Shown: in pieces, positions 10,025 through 19,623 of the stretch
Position numbering within the stretch: position 1 is the first letter of the stretch
How the letters are laid out: each line of letters starts with the position of its first letter
DNA from: Serratia marcescens
Lineage (GTDB): Bacteria; Pseudomonadota; Gammaproteobacteria; Enterobacterales; Enterobacteriaceae
Assembly: GCF_029846115.1 (NCBI RefSeq)
Contig: NZ_JARVZZ010000001.1
Coordinates: forward strand, 1,116,001-1,180,000
Direction of reading: 5' to 3'
DNA: 64,000 bases
Translations under genes and position numbers: made by a program
Notes under the pieces: model-generated
The model's input: the letters and a program-made list of their open reading frames with translations, nothing else
The model's database searches: none
What the model was told of the DNA's origin: nothing

Positions 10025-10501
10025 TCATCCGTGAGGGTAGCGATCGCCGACCTGCGCGGTGGCATACCAGCGCATCACCGTTTCGGTGCCTTCGCCGCCT
10101 TCCTGCGGCGCCCATTGCATGCAGTCCTCTTCGGTCAGCGCCTGATACGGGCCCTGCTTCACTTCGAACACCACGCCGCCGGCATCGACCGACAGCACCG
10201 CATGCCAGGTAAATGCCGGCATCTCCAGCACTTTGGTTTCTTCGCCGAGCAGGGTGCGCTGCGTCACGACGCCGTCATCGTTGAACTGCAACACGACAAA
10301 ACGGCCGCGCAGCGGCGTCAGCAGCTCCCAGGTTTGCGGGTGGCGGTGTGGGCGGATATAGGTGCCGGGTTCCATGGCGATCGCCAGGCGTTGCACTGGG
10401 TCGCTCAGCTCTTCGTGTAAGGTGCGGTGCGCGCGCAGGCGGGCCACGCTGGCGGCCTGTTCGCTCATCGCGGTCAGTTCATGGGCGGTAATCTGTTTCA
10501 T
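10025..10501 (-). CDS. WbuC-family cupin fold metalloprotein
   Basis: A 158-aa cupin. The first metal-binding motif is visible as RPHRHPQTWELL, followed by the strand LRGRFVVLQF, then FTWHAV, which supplies a further histidine. It resembles the WbuC family, named from an O-antigen locus but found more widely and of unknown substrate. The gene stands alone between uvrD and corA, with no glycan genes near, so no pathway can be read from context. Not present at this place in E. coli K-12 as far as I recall. The start at 10501 (MKQITAHELTAM) fits the family. Confidence 0.85.
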   Translation of the reverse strand: MKQITAHELTAMSEQAASVARLRAHRTLHEELSDPVQRLAIAMEPGTYIRPHRHPQTWELLTPLRGRFVVLQFNDDGVVTQRTLLGEETKVLEMPAFTWHAVLSVDAGGVVFEVKQGPYQALTEEDCMQWAPQEGGEGTETVMRWYATAQVGDRYPHG

Positions 10502-10662
10502 CGTTTAAATCCGCATGCTTGTCGTACCATCAGGGTGATGTCATCTTAGCAACATTCTTGGTGGCGGTAAGCGATCGCCGCGACTTTTTCAGTACGGTTT
10601 ACGCGCCATTTCTGCCATTGATCATCGTGATGATTTGTTGCGCAATTATCCCGCCTAACGTG

Positions 10663-10692
10663 TTGACAGGCTTTTTCTTCTCGGCGTAACAT
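10663..10692 (+). promoter_or_regulatory. Probable corA promoter
   Basis: TTGACA (10663-10668), an 18-bp spacer and TAACAT (10687-10692) make a good sigma-70 promoter. Transcription would start near 10699, about 250 bases before the corA ATG, leaving a long leader that holds the small coding region at 10724. The rest of the gap back to 10502 shows nothing I recognise. Confidence 0.65.
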
Positions 10693-10723
10693 GCGCGCAC
10701 TATTATCATTGAGGACAGACGCC

Positions 10724-10780
10724 TTGGACACACCCAGTAGATACTGGCTCACTGACCTGCGCCGCAGGTATAACTTCTAA
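10724..10780 (+). CDS. corL: CorL-like leader peptide (18 codons)
   Basis: A short frame reads from TTG at 10724 as MDTPSRYWLTDLRRRYNF and stops at TAA (10778-10780). GAGGA at 10711-10715 sits eight bases before the TTG, a good ribosome site. It lies in the corA leader, downstream of a good promoter. In Salmonella the corA leader contains a short gene, corL, whose translation controls Rho-dependent termination ahead of corA. I infer the same role from position; I have not compared the peptide sequences. The frame is open upstream to an ATG at 10691, but that ATG overlaps the -10 element. Confidence 0.55.
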   Translation: MDTPSRYWLTDLRRRYNF

Positions 10781-10946
10781 GGCTCTCCGTTTTTGCTGAT
10801 AGCCTTCGTGGTTGTCGGCGACCCCGCAAAGCGTCGCTATGAGTCAGATCTCTTCATGGTCTGAAACAAATCGGTGATACGCATCCCCTCTGTTTCTGTG
10901 CTTCAACGCGTTGTCCGCACCCGTTACCTTCACGGAGTTTTGGCAC

Positions 10947-11897
10947 ATGCTGAGCGCTTTTAAATTAGATAACCGCCGCTTGTCCCGTCTGGAGCTGGAC
11001 GACTCGGATGATCTCACGTCATCGCTGTGGGTTGACCTGGTCGAGCCGGAAGAGGGCGAGCGTGAGCGCGTGCAGAATGAGCTGGGACAAAGCCTGGCGA
11101 CGCGTCCCGAACTGGACGACATCGAAGCCTCCGCCCGTTTCTTCGAAGACGAAGACGGTCTGCATATCCACTCCTTCTTCTACTTTGAAGATGCGGAAGA
11201 TCACGCCGGCAACTCCACGGTGGCGTTCACCATCCGCGACGGCCGCCTGTATACCCTGCGCGAGCGTGAACTGCCGGCGTTTCGCCTGTACCGCATGCGC
11301 GCCCGCAACCAGACCATGCTCGAAGGCAACGCCTACGAACTGCTGCTGGATCTGTTCGAAACCAAGATTGAACAGCTGGCGGACGAGATAGAGAACATCT
11401 ACAGCGATCTGGAACAGCTCAGCCGGGTGATCATGGAAGGGCATCAGGGCGACGAATACGACGCCGCGCTGTCGACGCTGGCGGAGCTGGAAGATATCGG
11501 CTGGAAGGTGCGTTTGTGTCTGATGGATACCCAGCGCGCGCTCAACTTCCTGGTGCGCAAGGCGCGTCTGCCAACCGGCCAGCTGGAGCAGGCGCGTGAA
11601 GTGCTGCGCGACATCGAATCCCTGCTACCGCACAACGAATCGCTGTTCCAAAAGGTGAACTTCCTGATGCAGGCGGCGATGGGCTTCATCAACATCGAAC
11701 AGAACCGCATCATCAAGATCTTCTCGGTGGTGTCGGTGGTGTTCCTGCCGCCTACGCTGGTGGCTTCCAGCTACGGCATGAACTTCGAATTCATGCCGGA
11801 ACTGAGGTGGTCATTCGGCTATCCGGGCGCCATCACCTTGATGATCCTGGCCGGTCTGGCCCCATACCTGTACTTCAAGCGCAAGAACTGGCTGTAA
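10947..11897 (+). CDS. corA: Magnesium/cobalt transporter CorA
   Basis: The main constitutive Mg2+ channel of the inner membrane, working as a pentamer and also passing Co2+ and Ni2+. The product is 316 aa, as in E. coli. A large cytosolic N-terminal domain and a long helix (about 150-260) are followed by two C-terminal membrane helices. The selectivity signature [10 protein letters not shown] lies between them, and the basic end FKRKNWL is conserved. The start at 10947 (MLSAFKLDN) has GGAG nine bases upstream. An in-frame upstream ATG at 10911 has no relatives to support it. The long leader suggests control by elongation. Confidence 0.96.
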   Translation: MLSAFKLDNRRLSRLELDDSDDLTSSLWVDLVEPEEGERERVQNELGQSLATRPELDDIEASARFFEDEDGLHIHSFFYFEDAEDHAGNSTVAFTIRDGRLYTLRERELPAFRLYRMRARNQTMLEGNAYELLLDLFETKIEQLADEIENIYSDLEQLSRVIMEGHQGDEYDAALSTLAELEDIGWKVRLCLMDTQRALNFLVRKARLPTGQLEQAREVLRDIESLLPHNESLFQKVNFLMQAAMGFINIEQNRIIKIFSVVSVVFLPPTLVASSYGMNFEFMPELRWSFGYPGAITLMILAGLAPYLYFKRKNWL

Positions 11898-11913
11898 CCC
11901 GGCGGCGCCGGGC

Positions 11914-12801
11914 TCAGCGCAGCTTGCGCTGGGTGTAGAGCGCGTCGAGGGTGAACAGGATCAGCGCCGCCCAGATAAAGCCGAAGGTCACCAGCTTATC
12001 CTGGCCGATGGTCTCACCGTAGAAGGTGACCGCCAGCAGGAACATCAACGTCGGGCCGAGATACTGGAAGAAACCCAGCGTCGACAGGCGCAACCGGGTA
12101 GCCGCCGCGGTGAAGCACAGCAGCGGTACGGTGGTGACGATGCCGGCGGCGACCAACAGCAGGTTCAGCGACCACGGGTTGGCGCTCAGGTGGCTGGTGG
12201 GGCTGTCGGCGAACAGGAACAGATAGGCCGCCGCCACCGGCAGCAGCCACAGCGTCTCAATCAGCATGCCGGTCTGGGCGTCGATGGCGATTTTCTTGCG
12301 CAGCAGGCCGTAGAAGGCGAAGCTGAACGCCAGCCCCAGACCGATGATCGGCAACGAGCCGAACTGCCAGAGCTGCACCAGCACCCCGGTGAACGCCAGC
12401 GCCACCGCCACCCACTGCATGCGGCGGAAGCGCTCGCCGAGAAACAGCATTCCCAACAGCACGTTAACCAGCGGGTTGATGAAATAGCCCAGGCTGGCTT
12501 CCAGCATATGGTGGTTGTTCACCGCCCAGATGAACAGCAGCCAGTTGCCGCCGATCAACAGCGCGGTGACTGCCAGCAGCAGCAGCCGTTTGCGGTTTTG
12601 GCAGGCGGCGCGCACTTTCGGCCAGTTGCGGCCCAGCGTGATCAGCGCCAGCATGAAGAAAAACGACCAGATGATCCGGTGGGTGAGGATCTCGTCCGCG
12701 GATACTTGCTGGATCAGTTTGAAATAGGCCGGGGCGATGCCCCACATAAAATAGGCGGCCAGGGCGAAGAAAATGCCCTGACGCGTTTGCTTTGCGTCCA
12801 T
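11914..12801 (-). CDS. rarD: RarD, EamA-family transporter
   Basis: A ten-helix inner-membrane protein of the drug/metabolite transporter superfamily, linked in older work to chloramphenicol sensitivity in Pseudomonas. Its substrate is unknown. The 295-aa product starts MDAKQTRQGIFFALAAYFMW. Two EamA repeats are visible, with conserved GGNWLLFIWAVNNHHMLEAS and GFFQYLGPTLMFLLAV. The start is the ATG ending at 12801; longer forms begin at non-ATG codons. It follows yigI on the same strand, 66 bp downstream. Confidence 0.93.
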   Translation of the reverse strand: MDAKQTRQGIFFALAAYFMWGIAPAYFKLIQQVSADEILTHRIIWSFFFMLALITLGRNWPKVRAACQNRKRLLLLAVTALLIGGNWLLFIWAVNNHHMLEASLGYFINPLVNVLLGMLFLGERFRRMQWVAVALAFTGVLVQLWQFGSLPIIGLGLAFSFAFYGLLRKKIAIDAQTGMLIETLWLLPVAAAYLFLFADSPTSHLSANPWSLNLLLVAAGIVTTVPLLCFTAAATRLRLSTLGFFQYLGPTLMFLLAVTFYGETIGQDKLVTFGFIWAALILFTLDALYTQRKLR

Positions 12802-12867
12802 GACGTCACTCGGGTGGGGAACGTAAGATGCGGTGAGTGTACTGAAGACGCTCACCGCACACAATCA

Positions 12868-13338
12868 TCAGCCGACCAGATAGGTGGCGGTGGCGGTCGC
12901 GATATGCAGGCCGTCGTGGTTATGCAGTTCTACGCGCGCGACGGCGACCTTGTTGCCGCTGCGCAGCACGCTGGCGGAGGCGACGAAGTGCTCGCCGCGG
13001 CCGGGGCGCAGATAGTCGACGCGCAGATCGATGGTGCCCATGCGCGACAGCTTGGCGGCGATCTCTTCTTCGATCAGCGGCTCCATGCGCGTCAGCACGC
13101 CGCCGGCGCAGGCCAATCCGGCGGCGACGTCAAGCACCGCGGCGATCACGCCGCCGTGCAAAATCTCCTGTGCGGCGTTGCCCACCAGCTTGCGCTGGTT
13201 GGTGAAGCTCAACTCGACGTAATCATCGTCGAAGCGGCGCAGCTCCAGGCCAAGCTCGCGGTTGAACGGCATGTGGTAGACAAAGATTTCGCCGATCTTG
13301 CGGCGGGCGGCTTCCAGGGTCAGTGCTGTGGTCGACAT
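12868..13338 (-). CDS. yigI: YigI, hotdog-fold acyl-CoA thioesterase
   Basis: A 156-aa PaaI-like hotdog protein. E. coli YigI has been reported to hydrolyse medium- to long-chain acyl-CoA. The [17 protein letters not shown] segment matches the central hotdog helix, where the catalytic acidic residue lies, and RVDYLRPG is the following strand signature. It shares a strand with rarD and is divergent from pldA, keeping the E. coli order. Placement next to two phospholipase genes fits a role in lipid turnover, but that link is inferred. Confidence 0.9.
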   Translation of the reverse strand: MSTTALTLEAARRKIGEIFVYHMPFNRELGLELRRFDDDYVELSFTNQRKLVGNAAQEILHGGVIAAVLDVAAGLACAGGVLTRMEPLIEEEIAAKLSRMGTIDLRVDYLRPGRGEHFVASASVLRSGNKVAVARVELHNHDGLHIATATATYLVG

Positions 13339-13541
13339 AGCGGGTTTCCGTTTTTCTTTTGCGTTTTAAAGGAGCTAACTGGTCAGTCCAGGTTAATGGA
13401 ATGTTGATTTTATGCTTAACCTTTGTTGCTTTCCAGACTATTCCAATAAAACCGGCCTGCGCTGCGGGAAAGCCTCCTTTGTGTGTAAAATGGCCTGATT
13501 TTTTCCGGGATTGCCCTTTTTCGTTGGAGTGAGGAGAGGTT

Positions 13542-14420
13542 ATGCGCATTTTGTCAGGGATCGTTTCCGCCACGCTGCTGATGCCGGCGCTGGCATTGGC
13601 TGAGGAAGCCAAAGAGCAGCAGATTCACGATAAGCCGGCGGTGCGCGGCAGCATTATCGCCAACCTGCTGCAGGAGCACGATAATCCGTTCACGCTGTAT
13701 CCTTACGATCCCAATTACCTGCTGTATACCGACACCAGCGATATCAACAAAGAAGCCATCAAGACGTACAACTGGGCCGACAAGGCGCGCAAGGACGAGG
13801 TGAAATACCAGCTTAGCCTGGCGTTTCCGCTGTGGCGGGGCATTGCCGGCGACAACTCGGTGCTCGGCGCGTCTTATACTCAGCGCTCTTGGTGGCAATT
13901 GTCCAACCGCGGCGAGTCTTCACCGTTCCGCGAGACCAACTACGAGCCGCAGCTGTTCGTAGGGTGGGCGACCGATTACCGCTTTGCTGGTTGGACGTTG
14001 CGCGATATTGAAATCGGCGTTAACCACCAGTCTAACGGCCGCTCTGATCCGACGTCGCGCAGCTGGAATCGCGGCTATGCGCGGCTGATGGCGCAAAACG
14101 GCAACTGGCAGGTGGATCTCAAGCCCTGGTTCCGCTTCTCGGAGAGCTCGAGCAACGATGACAACCCGGACATCACCAAATACATGGGATACTACCGGTT
14201 GAAGGTCGGTTACGCCTGGGGCGACAGCGTGTTCAGCGTCGACAGCCACTATAACTGGAACAGCGGCTACGGCGGCGCGGAGCTGGGCTGGAGCTATCCG
14301 ATCACCCGCAACGTGCGTTTCTATACCCAGGTGTTCAGCGGCTACGGCGAATCGCTGATCGACTACAACTTCCGGCAGACACGGGTGGGCGTTGGTGTCA
14401 TGCTGAACGATATTATGTAA
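13542..14420 (+). CDS. pldA: Outer membrane phospholipase A
   Basis: An integral outer-membrane beta-barrel enzyme that hydrolyses phospholipids misplaced in the outer leaflet and acts as a calcium-dependent dimer. The 292-aa precursor has a Sec signal peptide cleaved after ALA at residue 20. The catalytic triad is visible at His162, Ser164 (NHQSNGRS) and Asn176 (SWNRGY), which equals mature His142/Ser144/Asn156 of E. coli. The last residue is not aromatic (ends LNDIM), slightly unusual for a barrel protein. In Serratia a secreted phospholipase also exists elsewhere; this is the housekeeping one. Confidence 0.97.
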   Translation: MRILSGIVSATLLMPALALAEEAKEQQIHDKPAVRGSIIANLLQEHDNPFTLYPYDPNYLLYTDTSDINKEAIKTYNWADKARKDEVKYQLSLAFPLWRGIAGDNSVLGASYTQRSWWQLSNRGESSPFRETNYEPQLFVGWATDYRFAGWTLRDIEIGVNHQSNGRSDPTSRSWNRGYARLMAQNGNWQVDLKPWFRFSESSSNDDNPDITKYMGYYRLKVGYAWGDSVFSVDSHYNWNSGYGGAELGWSYPITRNVRFYTQVFSGYGESLIDYNFRQTRVGVGVMLNDIM

Positions 14421-14463
14421 TCATACCCGGTGGGTGTGTACCGATGAAAAAATGGGGAAGTGT

Positions 14464-16296
14464 GTGTCAACCGCAGCAGTGATTAACAGAGAGTTGCTGG
14501 CCGAGCAGGTATTGCGCGATACCTTCGGCTACCAGCAATTCCGTCCGGGCCAACAAACGATTATCAACGCCGCGATCGGCGGGCAGGATTGCCTGGTGGT
14601 AATGCCGACCGGCGGCGGCAAGTCGTTGTGCTACCAAATCCCTGCGCTGGTGATGGACGGCCTGACGCTGGTGGTTTCCCCGCTGATCTCGCTGATGAAG
14701 GATCAGGTCGACCAACTGTTGGCCTACGGCGTTTCCGCCGCCTGCTATAACTCGACGCAAACCCGTGAGGAGCAGCTGGACGTCATGGCCGGCTGCCGCA
14801 ACGGCACCATCAAGATGCTGTACATCGCGCCGGAACGGCTGATGATGGAAAGCTTCCTCAACCTGCTCGACCACTGCCCGCCGGCGATGCTGGCGGTGGA
14901 TGAGGCGCACTGTATTTCGCAGTGGGGCCATGACTTCCGGCCGGAATATCGCGCGCTGGGTCAGCTGAAACAGCGCTTCCCGTCGATGCCGGTGATCGCG
15001 CTGACCGCCACCGCCGACGAGTCCACCCGCGGTGATATCGTGCGCCTGCTGTCGTTGCAGGATCCGCTGGTGCAGGTCAGCAGCTTCGACCGGCCGAACA
15101 TCCGCTACACGCTGGTGGAAAAATTCAAACCGCTCGATCAGCTGTGGCGCTTCGTGCAGGATCAGCGCGGCAAGAGCGGCATTATCTATTGCAACAGCCG
15201 CGCCAAGGTGGAAGACACCGCCGCGCGCCTGCAAAGCCGCGGGCTGAGCGTCGGCGCCTACCACGCCGGGCTGGACAACGATCGCCGCGCGCAGGTGCAG
15301 GAAGCGTTCCAGCGTGACGATCTGCAGGTGGTGGTGGCCACCGTCGCCTTCGGCATGGGCATCAATAAACCTAACGTGCGCTTCGTGGTGCATTTCGACA
15401 TCCCGCGCAATATCGAATCCTATTATCAGGAGACCGGCCGCGCCGGGCGCGATGGCCTGCCGGCCGAAGCCATCCTGCTGTACGATCCGGCCGACATGGC
15501 CTGGCTGCGCCGCTGCCTGGAGGAAAAACCCGCCGGGCAGCAGTTGGACATCGAGCGCCACAAGCTGAACGCCATGGGCGCGTTCGCCGAGGCGCAAACC
15601 TGCCGCCGCCTGGTGCTGCTCAACTACTTCGGCGAAGGCAAGCACGAGAACTGCGGCAACTGCGACATCTGCCTCGATCCCCCCAAACGTTACGACGGGC
15701 TGGAGGATGCGCGCAAAGCGCTGTCCTGCGTGTACCGCGTCGGTCAGCGCTTCGGCCTAGGGTACATTGTGGAAGTGCTGCGCGGCTCCAACAACCAGCG
15801 CATTCGCGAATACGGTCACGACAAGCTGCCGGTGTACGGCATCGGCCGCGATCAAACCACCGAACACTGGACCAGCGTGCTGCGCCAGCTGATCCACCTG
15901 GGTTTTATCACCCAGAACATCGCCATGCACTCGGCGCTGCAATTGACCGAGGCGGCGCGTCCGGTGTTGCGCGGCGAGGTGGCGCTGCAGCTGGCGGTGC
16001 CGCGTATCCAGAGCCTGAAGTCGCGCGGCAGCGCCAACCAGAAATCCTACGGCGGCAATTACGATCGCAAGCTGTTCGCCAAGCTGCGCAAACTGCGCAA
16101 GTCGATCGCCGACGAAGAAAATATTCCGCCCTACGTGGTTTTCAACGACGCCACGCTGCTGGAAATGGCCGAACAGATGCCGATTAAGGCCGGCGATCTG
16201 CTGAGCGTCAACGGCGTCGGCCAGCGCAAACTGGAGCGTTTCGGCGCGCCCTTTATGGCGATGATCCGCGACCATCTCGACAATGATGAAGACTGA
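14464..16296 (+). CDS. recQ: ATP-dependent DNA helicase RecQ
   Basis: A 3'-5' helicase of the RecF recombination pathway. The 610-aa product has Walker A TGGGKS near 49-54, a DEAH box near 147, [10 protein letters not shown] (motif VI), the RQC zinc module with cysteines in CRRLVL and CGNCDIC, a winged helix and a C-terminal HRDC domain ([20 protein letters not shown]). I chose the GTG at 14464 ([15 protein letters not shown]), which has GGGGA five bases upstream. An ATG at 14434 would add ten residues unlike relatives. It lies 12 bases before rhtC and may be cotranscribed. Confidence 0.96.
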   Translation: MSTAAVINRELLAEQVLRDTFGYQQFRPGQQTIINAAIGGQDCLVVMPTGGGKSLCYQIPALVMDGLTLVVSPLISLMKDQVDQLLAYGVSAACYNSTQTREEQLDVMAGCRNGTIKMLYIAPERLMMESFLNLLDHCPPAMLAVDEAHCISQWGHDFRPEYRALGQLKQRFPSMPVIALTATADESTRGDIVRLLSLQDPLVQVSSFDRPNIRYTLVEKFKPLDQLWRFVQDQRGKSGIIYCNSRAKVEDTAARLQSRGLSVGAYHAGLDNDRRAQVQEAFQRDDLQVVVATVAFGMGINKPNVRFVVHFDIPRNIESYYQETGRAGRDGLPAEAILLYDPADMAWLRRCLEEKPAGQQLDIERHKLNAMGAFAEAQTCRRLVLLNYFGEGKHENCGNCDICLDPPKRYDGLEDARKALSCVYRVGQRFGLGYIVEVLRGSNNQRIREYGHDKLPVYGIGRDQTTEHWTSVLRQLIHLGFITQNIAMHSALQLTEAARPVLRGEVALQLAVPRIQSLKSRGSANQKSYGGNYDRKLFAKLRKLRKSIADEENIPPYVVFNDATLLEMAEQMPIKAGDLLSVNGVGQRKLERFGAPFMAMIRDHLDNDED

Positions 16297-16308
16297 GGGC
16301 GATAAATC

Positions 16309-16929
16309 ATGCTGATGCTGTTTCTCACCGTGGCGCTGGTGCATCTGATTGCGCTGATGAGCCCGGGGCCGGACTTCTTTTTCGTGTCGCAAACCGCCGC
16401 CAGCCGCTCGCGCCGCGAGGCGATGATGGGCGTAGTCGGCATTTCGCTCGGCATCGTGGTGTGGGCCGGCGTGGCGTTGATGGGGCTGCATCTGATCCTG
16501 CAGAAGATGGCCTGGCTGCATCAGATCATCATGGTCGGCGGCGGCATTTACCTGTGCTGGATGGGGTGGCAACTGCTGCGCTCCGCGCGGGCGCAGCAAG
16601 CGCAGCCGGCGGCGGAGGCCCAGGTGGCGTTGCCGAAGGCCGGGCGCAGCTTTATTCGCGGTTTCCTGACCAATCTGTCCAACCCGAAAGCGGTGATCTA
16701 TTTCGGCAGCGTGTTCTCGCTGTTCGTCGGCGACAGCGTCGGCGCCGGGGCGCGCTGGGGGCTGTTCTTGCTGATCGTCGCCGAGACCTTCGTCTGGTTC
16801 AGCCTGGTGGCGGTGGTGTTTGCGCTGCCGGCGATGCGCCGCGGCTATCAGCGGTTGGCCAAGTGGATAGACGGGGTGGCGGGCGTGCTGTTTACCGGCT
16901 TCGGGTTACACCTGATCTTTACCCGTTGA
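16309..16929 (+). CDS. rhtC: Threonine efflux protein RhtC
   Basis: A LysE-superfamily exporter (206 aa, about six membrane helices) that in E. coli exports threonine and some homoserine. The family signature MSPGPDFFFVSQTAASRSRREA is near the N-terminus. The loop after helix 3 is long and charged, as usual. It is convergent with rhtB, its paralogue, and follows recQ closely. Confidence 0.94.
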   Translation: MLMLFLTVALVHLIALMSPGPDFFFVSQTAASRSRREAMMGVVGISLGIVVWAGVALMGLHLILQKMAWLHQIIMVGGGIYLCWMGWQLLRSARAQQAQPAAEAQVALPKAGRSFIRGFLTNLSNPKAVIYFGSVFSLFVGDSVGAGARWGLFLLIVAETFVWFSLVAVVFALPAMRRGYQRLAKWIDGVAGVLFTGFGLHLIFTR

Positions 16930-16945
16930 CCGGCAGTGAAACGCC

Positions 16946-16976
16946 AAAGGCCGAGCAGCGATGCCCGGCCTTTTTT
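16946..16976. terminator. Intrinsic terminator between rhtC and rhtB
   Basis: AAAGGCCG pairs with CGGCCTTT; an inner GCA/TGC pair extends the stem, and a run of six T follows on the plus strand. A strong rho-independent terminator for rhtC. The A-tract on the other side lets it serve rhtB too. Confidence 0.88.
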
Positions 16977-16977
16977 G

Positions 16978-17598
16978 TCAGGCTTTGCGGGCGGTCGCCA
17001 GCAGCCCCGCCACCAAAATGAACAGCGAACCGAACACCCGGTTAAGCAGTTGCATCTGGCGCGGGGTTCTCAGCCAGCCGGCGATGCGCGTCGCCAGGGT
17101 GGCGTAACCGATCATCACCAGAATATCCACCACCACGGTGGTGACACCGAGCACCAGATACTGCTCGGCCTGCGGCTGATTGGGCAAGATAAACTGTGGG
17201 AACAGCGCGGCGAGAAACACGATGCTTTTCGTGTTGGTCAGGTTGACCAGCACCGCACGGCGGAACAGACGGCGGCGCGGCATGCTGCCCGCCAGCGCAT
17301 GCAGATCCAGCGCCCCGGCGGCGCGCCATTGCTGGATGCCGAGCCACACCAGGTAGGCGGCGCCCAGCCATTTCAGCAGTTCGAACGCCAGCAGCGATTG
17401 AGAAATCAGCGCGCCGAGGCCGATGCCCACCAGCACGATGTGCGCGCTCAGCCCGACCTGCAGCCCGGCGATCGATGCGGCGGCGCCGCGATAGCCGTGG
17501 CTGATGCCGGTGCTCATGGTATTGATGGCGCCTGAGCCGGGGGACAGGCTGAGGATAAGCGTGGTCAGCAGGTAGGTTAACCACCAGTCCAAGGTCAT
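16978..17598 (-). CDS. rhtB: Homoserine/homoserine-lactone efflux protein RhtB
   Basis: A LysE-superfamily exporter of 206 aa. In E. coli it pumps out homoserine and its lactone. The N-terminal signature is [22 protein letters not shown], with [20 protein letters not shown] in helix 4. The start is the ATG ending at 17598 ([11 protein letters not shown]) with AGGGAG ten bases upstream; a longer frame to 17676 runs into the promoter. Serratia species use acyl-homoserine lactones, so export of lactone compounds may matter here, but no evidence in the window shows that. Confidence 0.94.
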   Translation of the reverse strand: MTLDWWLTYLLTTLILSLSPGSGAINTMSTGISHGYRGAAASIAGLQVGLSAHIVLVGIGLGALISQSLLAFELLKWLGAAYLVWLGIQQWRAAGALDLHALAGSMPRRRLFRRAVLVNLTNTKSIVFLAALFPQFILPNQPQAEQYLVLGVTTVVVDILVMIGYATLATRIAGWLRTPRQMQLLNRVFGSLFILVAGLLATARKA

Positions 17599-17745
17599 GG
17601 TTCTCGGCTCCCTGAAAGTGTCGTTTTGTGCCACAATGCGCCGAGGCGGCGCCGTTTTTTGTAAGAATTGAATCACAATACGCTAGTATGATTTCTTGTG
17701 CCAGCGGTCACATTTTCCGCCGGCCCCACAGGGAAAACGCTCTCG

Positions 17746-18789
17746 ATGGCCTCGTTCACTCTCAGCTCCGATGACTGGTTAACGCGTGAAACGCAGTTCG
17801 CTGCCTTCGCCACCGGGCCGCTGCTGGACTTCTGGCGGCTGCGGGAAGAAGGCGAGTTCAGCGGCGTGGACGGCGTGCCGATCCGCTTTGTGCGTTTTCG
17901 CTCCGCACGGCATCAGCGAGTGGTGGTGGTCAGCCCCGGCCGCATCGAAAGCTACGTGAAATACCCCGAGGTGGCCTACGATCTGTTCCACTGCGGTTAC
18001 GATGTGGTGATCGTCGATCATCGTGGCCAGGGGCGCTCCGGCCGTTTACTGGCGGATACGCACCGCGGTCATGTGGTAAACTTCGCCGACTACGTGGACG
18101 ATTTCGAGCAGCTTTGGCAGCGCGAGGTCGAATCGCGCGGTTATCGGCAGCGCTTCGCGCTGGCGCATTCGATGGGTGGCGCGATCCTGGCGCAGTTCCT
18201 GCAGCGTCGGCCGCAGGCGTTCGACGCGGCGGCGTTTTGCGCGCCGATGTTCGGCATCCAGTTGCCGATGCCGGGCTGGCTGGCCGACCGCATTCTCGAC
18301 TGGGCGGAGACCCGCCCGGCGATCCGCGACTATTACGCGGTGGGCACCGGCCAGTGGCGGCCGCTGCCCTATGTGGTTAACGTGTTGACCCACAGCCGCG
18401 AACGCTATCGGCGCAGCCTGCGCTATTATGCCGATTACCCCGAGCTGCAGGTGGGCGGGCCGACCTACCATTGGGTGCGGGAGAGCATTCGTGCCGGCCG
18501 GCAGATTATCGCTCAGGCCGGGGAGATAACAACGCCGCTGTTGCTTTTGCAAGCCGGTGAGGAGCGGGTGGTCGACAACCGTTCGCACCAGGCTTTTTGT
18601 CAGGCTCTGTCAGACGCGGGGCGCCCTTGCGAAGGGGGGCTCCCGTGGGTTATCAACGGCGCACGCCATGAGATCCTGTTCGAGCGGGACGCGATGCGCG
18701 CCGAAGCACTGAACGCAATCCTGCGCTTCTTTGCTCAACACTTAGGCGGCGCGCTGCCGCCGACAACTCCATCAGAGGTTAGAACATAA
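17746..18789 (+). CDS. pldB: Lysophospholipase L2
   Basis: An alpha/beta hydrolase of 347 aa that cleaves lysophospholipids at the inner membrane. Motifs: the oxyanion-side RGQGRSGR, the nucleophile elbow AHSMGG, a distal Asp in EERVVDN and the catalytic His in NGARHEILFE. The start at 17746 (MASFTLSSDDWL) has AGGGA eleven bases upstream. An upstream in-frame GTG at 17698 lies in the promoter. It is four bases from yigL. In E. coli and Salmonella the pldB-yigL transcript is processed by RNase E and stabilised by the small RNA SgrS; I could not define an SgrS site here by eye. Confidence 0.94.
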   Translation: MASFTLSSDDWLTRETQFAAFATGPLLDFWRLREEGEFSGVDGVPIRFVRFRSARHQRVVVVSPGRIESYVKYPEVAYDLFHCGYDVVIVDHRGQGRSGRLLADTHRGHVVNFADYVDDFEQLWQREVESRGYRQRFALAHSMGGAILAQFLQRRPQAFDAAAFCAPMFGIQLPMPGWLADRILDWAETRPAIRDYYAVGTGQWRPLPYVVNVLTHSRERYRRSLRYYADYPELQVGGPTYHWVRESIRAGRQIIAQAGEITTPLLLLQAGEERVVDNRSHQAFCQALSDAGRPCEGGLPWVINGARHEILFERDAMRAEALNAILRFFAQHLGGALPPTTPSEVRT

Positions 18790-18793
18790 CGCT

Positions 18794-19591
18794 ATGTATC
18801 ACGTCGTCGCTTCCGATTTAGATGGCACGCTGCTGTCTCCCGACCATACCCTGTCGCCGTACGCCAAAGAAACGCTGAAGTTGCTGACCCAACGCGGCGT
18901 GCATTTCGTGTTCGCCACCGGCCGCCACCATATCGACGTGGGGCAGATCCGCGACAGCCTGGAGATCAGCGCCTTTATGATCACTTCCAACGGCGCGCGG
19001 GTGCATAACACCGCCGGCGAGCTGATTTTCAGCCATAACCTGGACGGGGATATCGCCCGCGATCTGTACGGCATGCTGCACGACGATCCGGAGATCACCA
19101 CCAACGTCTACCGTAACGACGATTGGTTTACCAACCGCGAAAGCCCGGAGCAGGAAGAATTCTTCCAGGAGTCGGTGTTCAAATATCAGCTGTTTGAGCC
19201 GGGCCTGCTGGAAACCGACGGCGTCTGCAAGGTTTACTTCACCTGTGAAGATCACGAGCGTTTGCTGCAGGTGGAAGACGCCATCAACGCGCGCTGGGGC
19301 GATCGGGTCAATGTCAGCTTCTCGTTCCCGACCTGCCTGGAAGTGATGGCGGGCGGCGTGTCGAAAGGGCATGCGCTGGAAGAAGTGGCCAAGATCATCG
19401 GCTATACGCTGCAAGAGTGCATCGCCTTCGGCGACGGCATGAACGATCTGGAGATGCTGTCGATGGCCGGCAAGGGTTGCATCATGCGCGATGCGCATCA
19501 GCGCCTGAAGGATATGCTGCCGGAGTTGGAGGTGATCGGTTCCAACGTCGATAACGCGGTGCCGCACTACCTGCGCAAGATGTTCCTCTGA
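18794..19591 (+). CDS. yigL: YigL, HAD-type sugar-phosphate/pyridoxal phosphatase
   Basis: A Cof-type HAD phosphatase of 265 aa. E. coli YigL dephosphorylates accumulated sugar phosphates under glucose-phosphate stress and also acts on pyridoxal phosphate. Motif I is SDLDGTLLSPDH, motif II FATGRHH and ITSNGA, motif III needs the Lys in GVSKGHAL, and motif IV is FGDGMNDLEML. It follows pldB with a 4-bp gap and has no separate promoter that I can see. It is the last gene of the first E. coli-like block: yigM and metE, its E. coli neighbours, come only after 57.6 kb. Confidence 0.94.
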   Translation: MYHVVASDLDGTLLSPDHTLSPYAKETLKLLTQRGVHFVFATGRHHIDVGQIRDSLEISAFMITSNGARVHNTAGELIFSHNLDGDIARDLYGMLHDDPEITTNVYRNDDWFTNRESPEQEEFFQESVFKYQLFEPGLLETDGVCKVYFTCEDHERLLQVEDAINARWGDRVNVSFSFPTCLEVMAGGVSKGHALEEVAKIIGYTLQECIAFGDGMNDLEMLSMAGKGCIMRDAHQRLKDMLPELEVIGSNVDNAVPHYLRKMFL

Positions 19592-19597
19592 AATAAT

Positions 19598-19619
19598 AAG
19601 GGCGCCTTGCGGCGCCCTT
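19598..19619. terminator. Terminator shared by yigL and glpQ
   Basis: AAGGGCGCC/GGCGCCCTT makes a perfect 9-bp stem with a TTGC loop between convergent genes. On the minus strand it is followed by ATTATTT, making it a good terminator for glpQ. It also marks the left junction of the rearranged segment. Confidence 0.8.
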
Positions 19620-19623
19620 GACA

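Noticed and set aside
10546..10752. 68-codon minus-strand frame upstream of corA
   Set aside because: It covers the corA promoter and leader, and has no homology or good ribosome site.
12190..13407. 405-codon frame opposite rarD and yigI
   Set aside because: It spans two genes and their gap on the other strand with Gln/His/Arg-rich composition, typical of a shadow frame.
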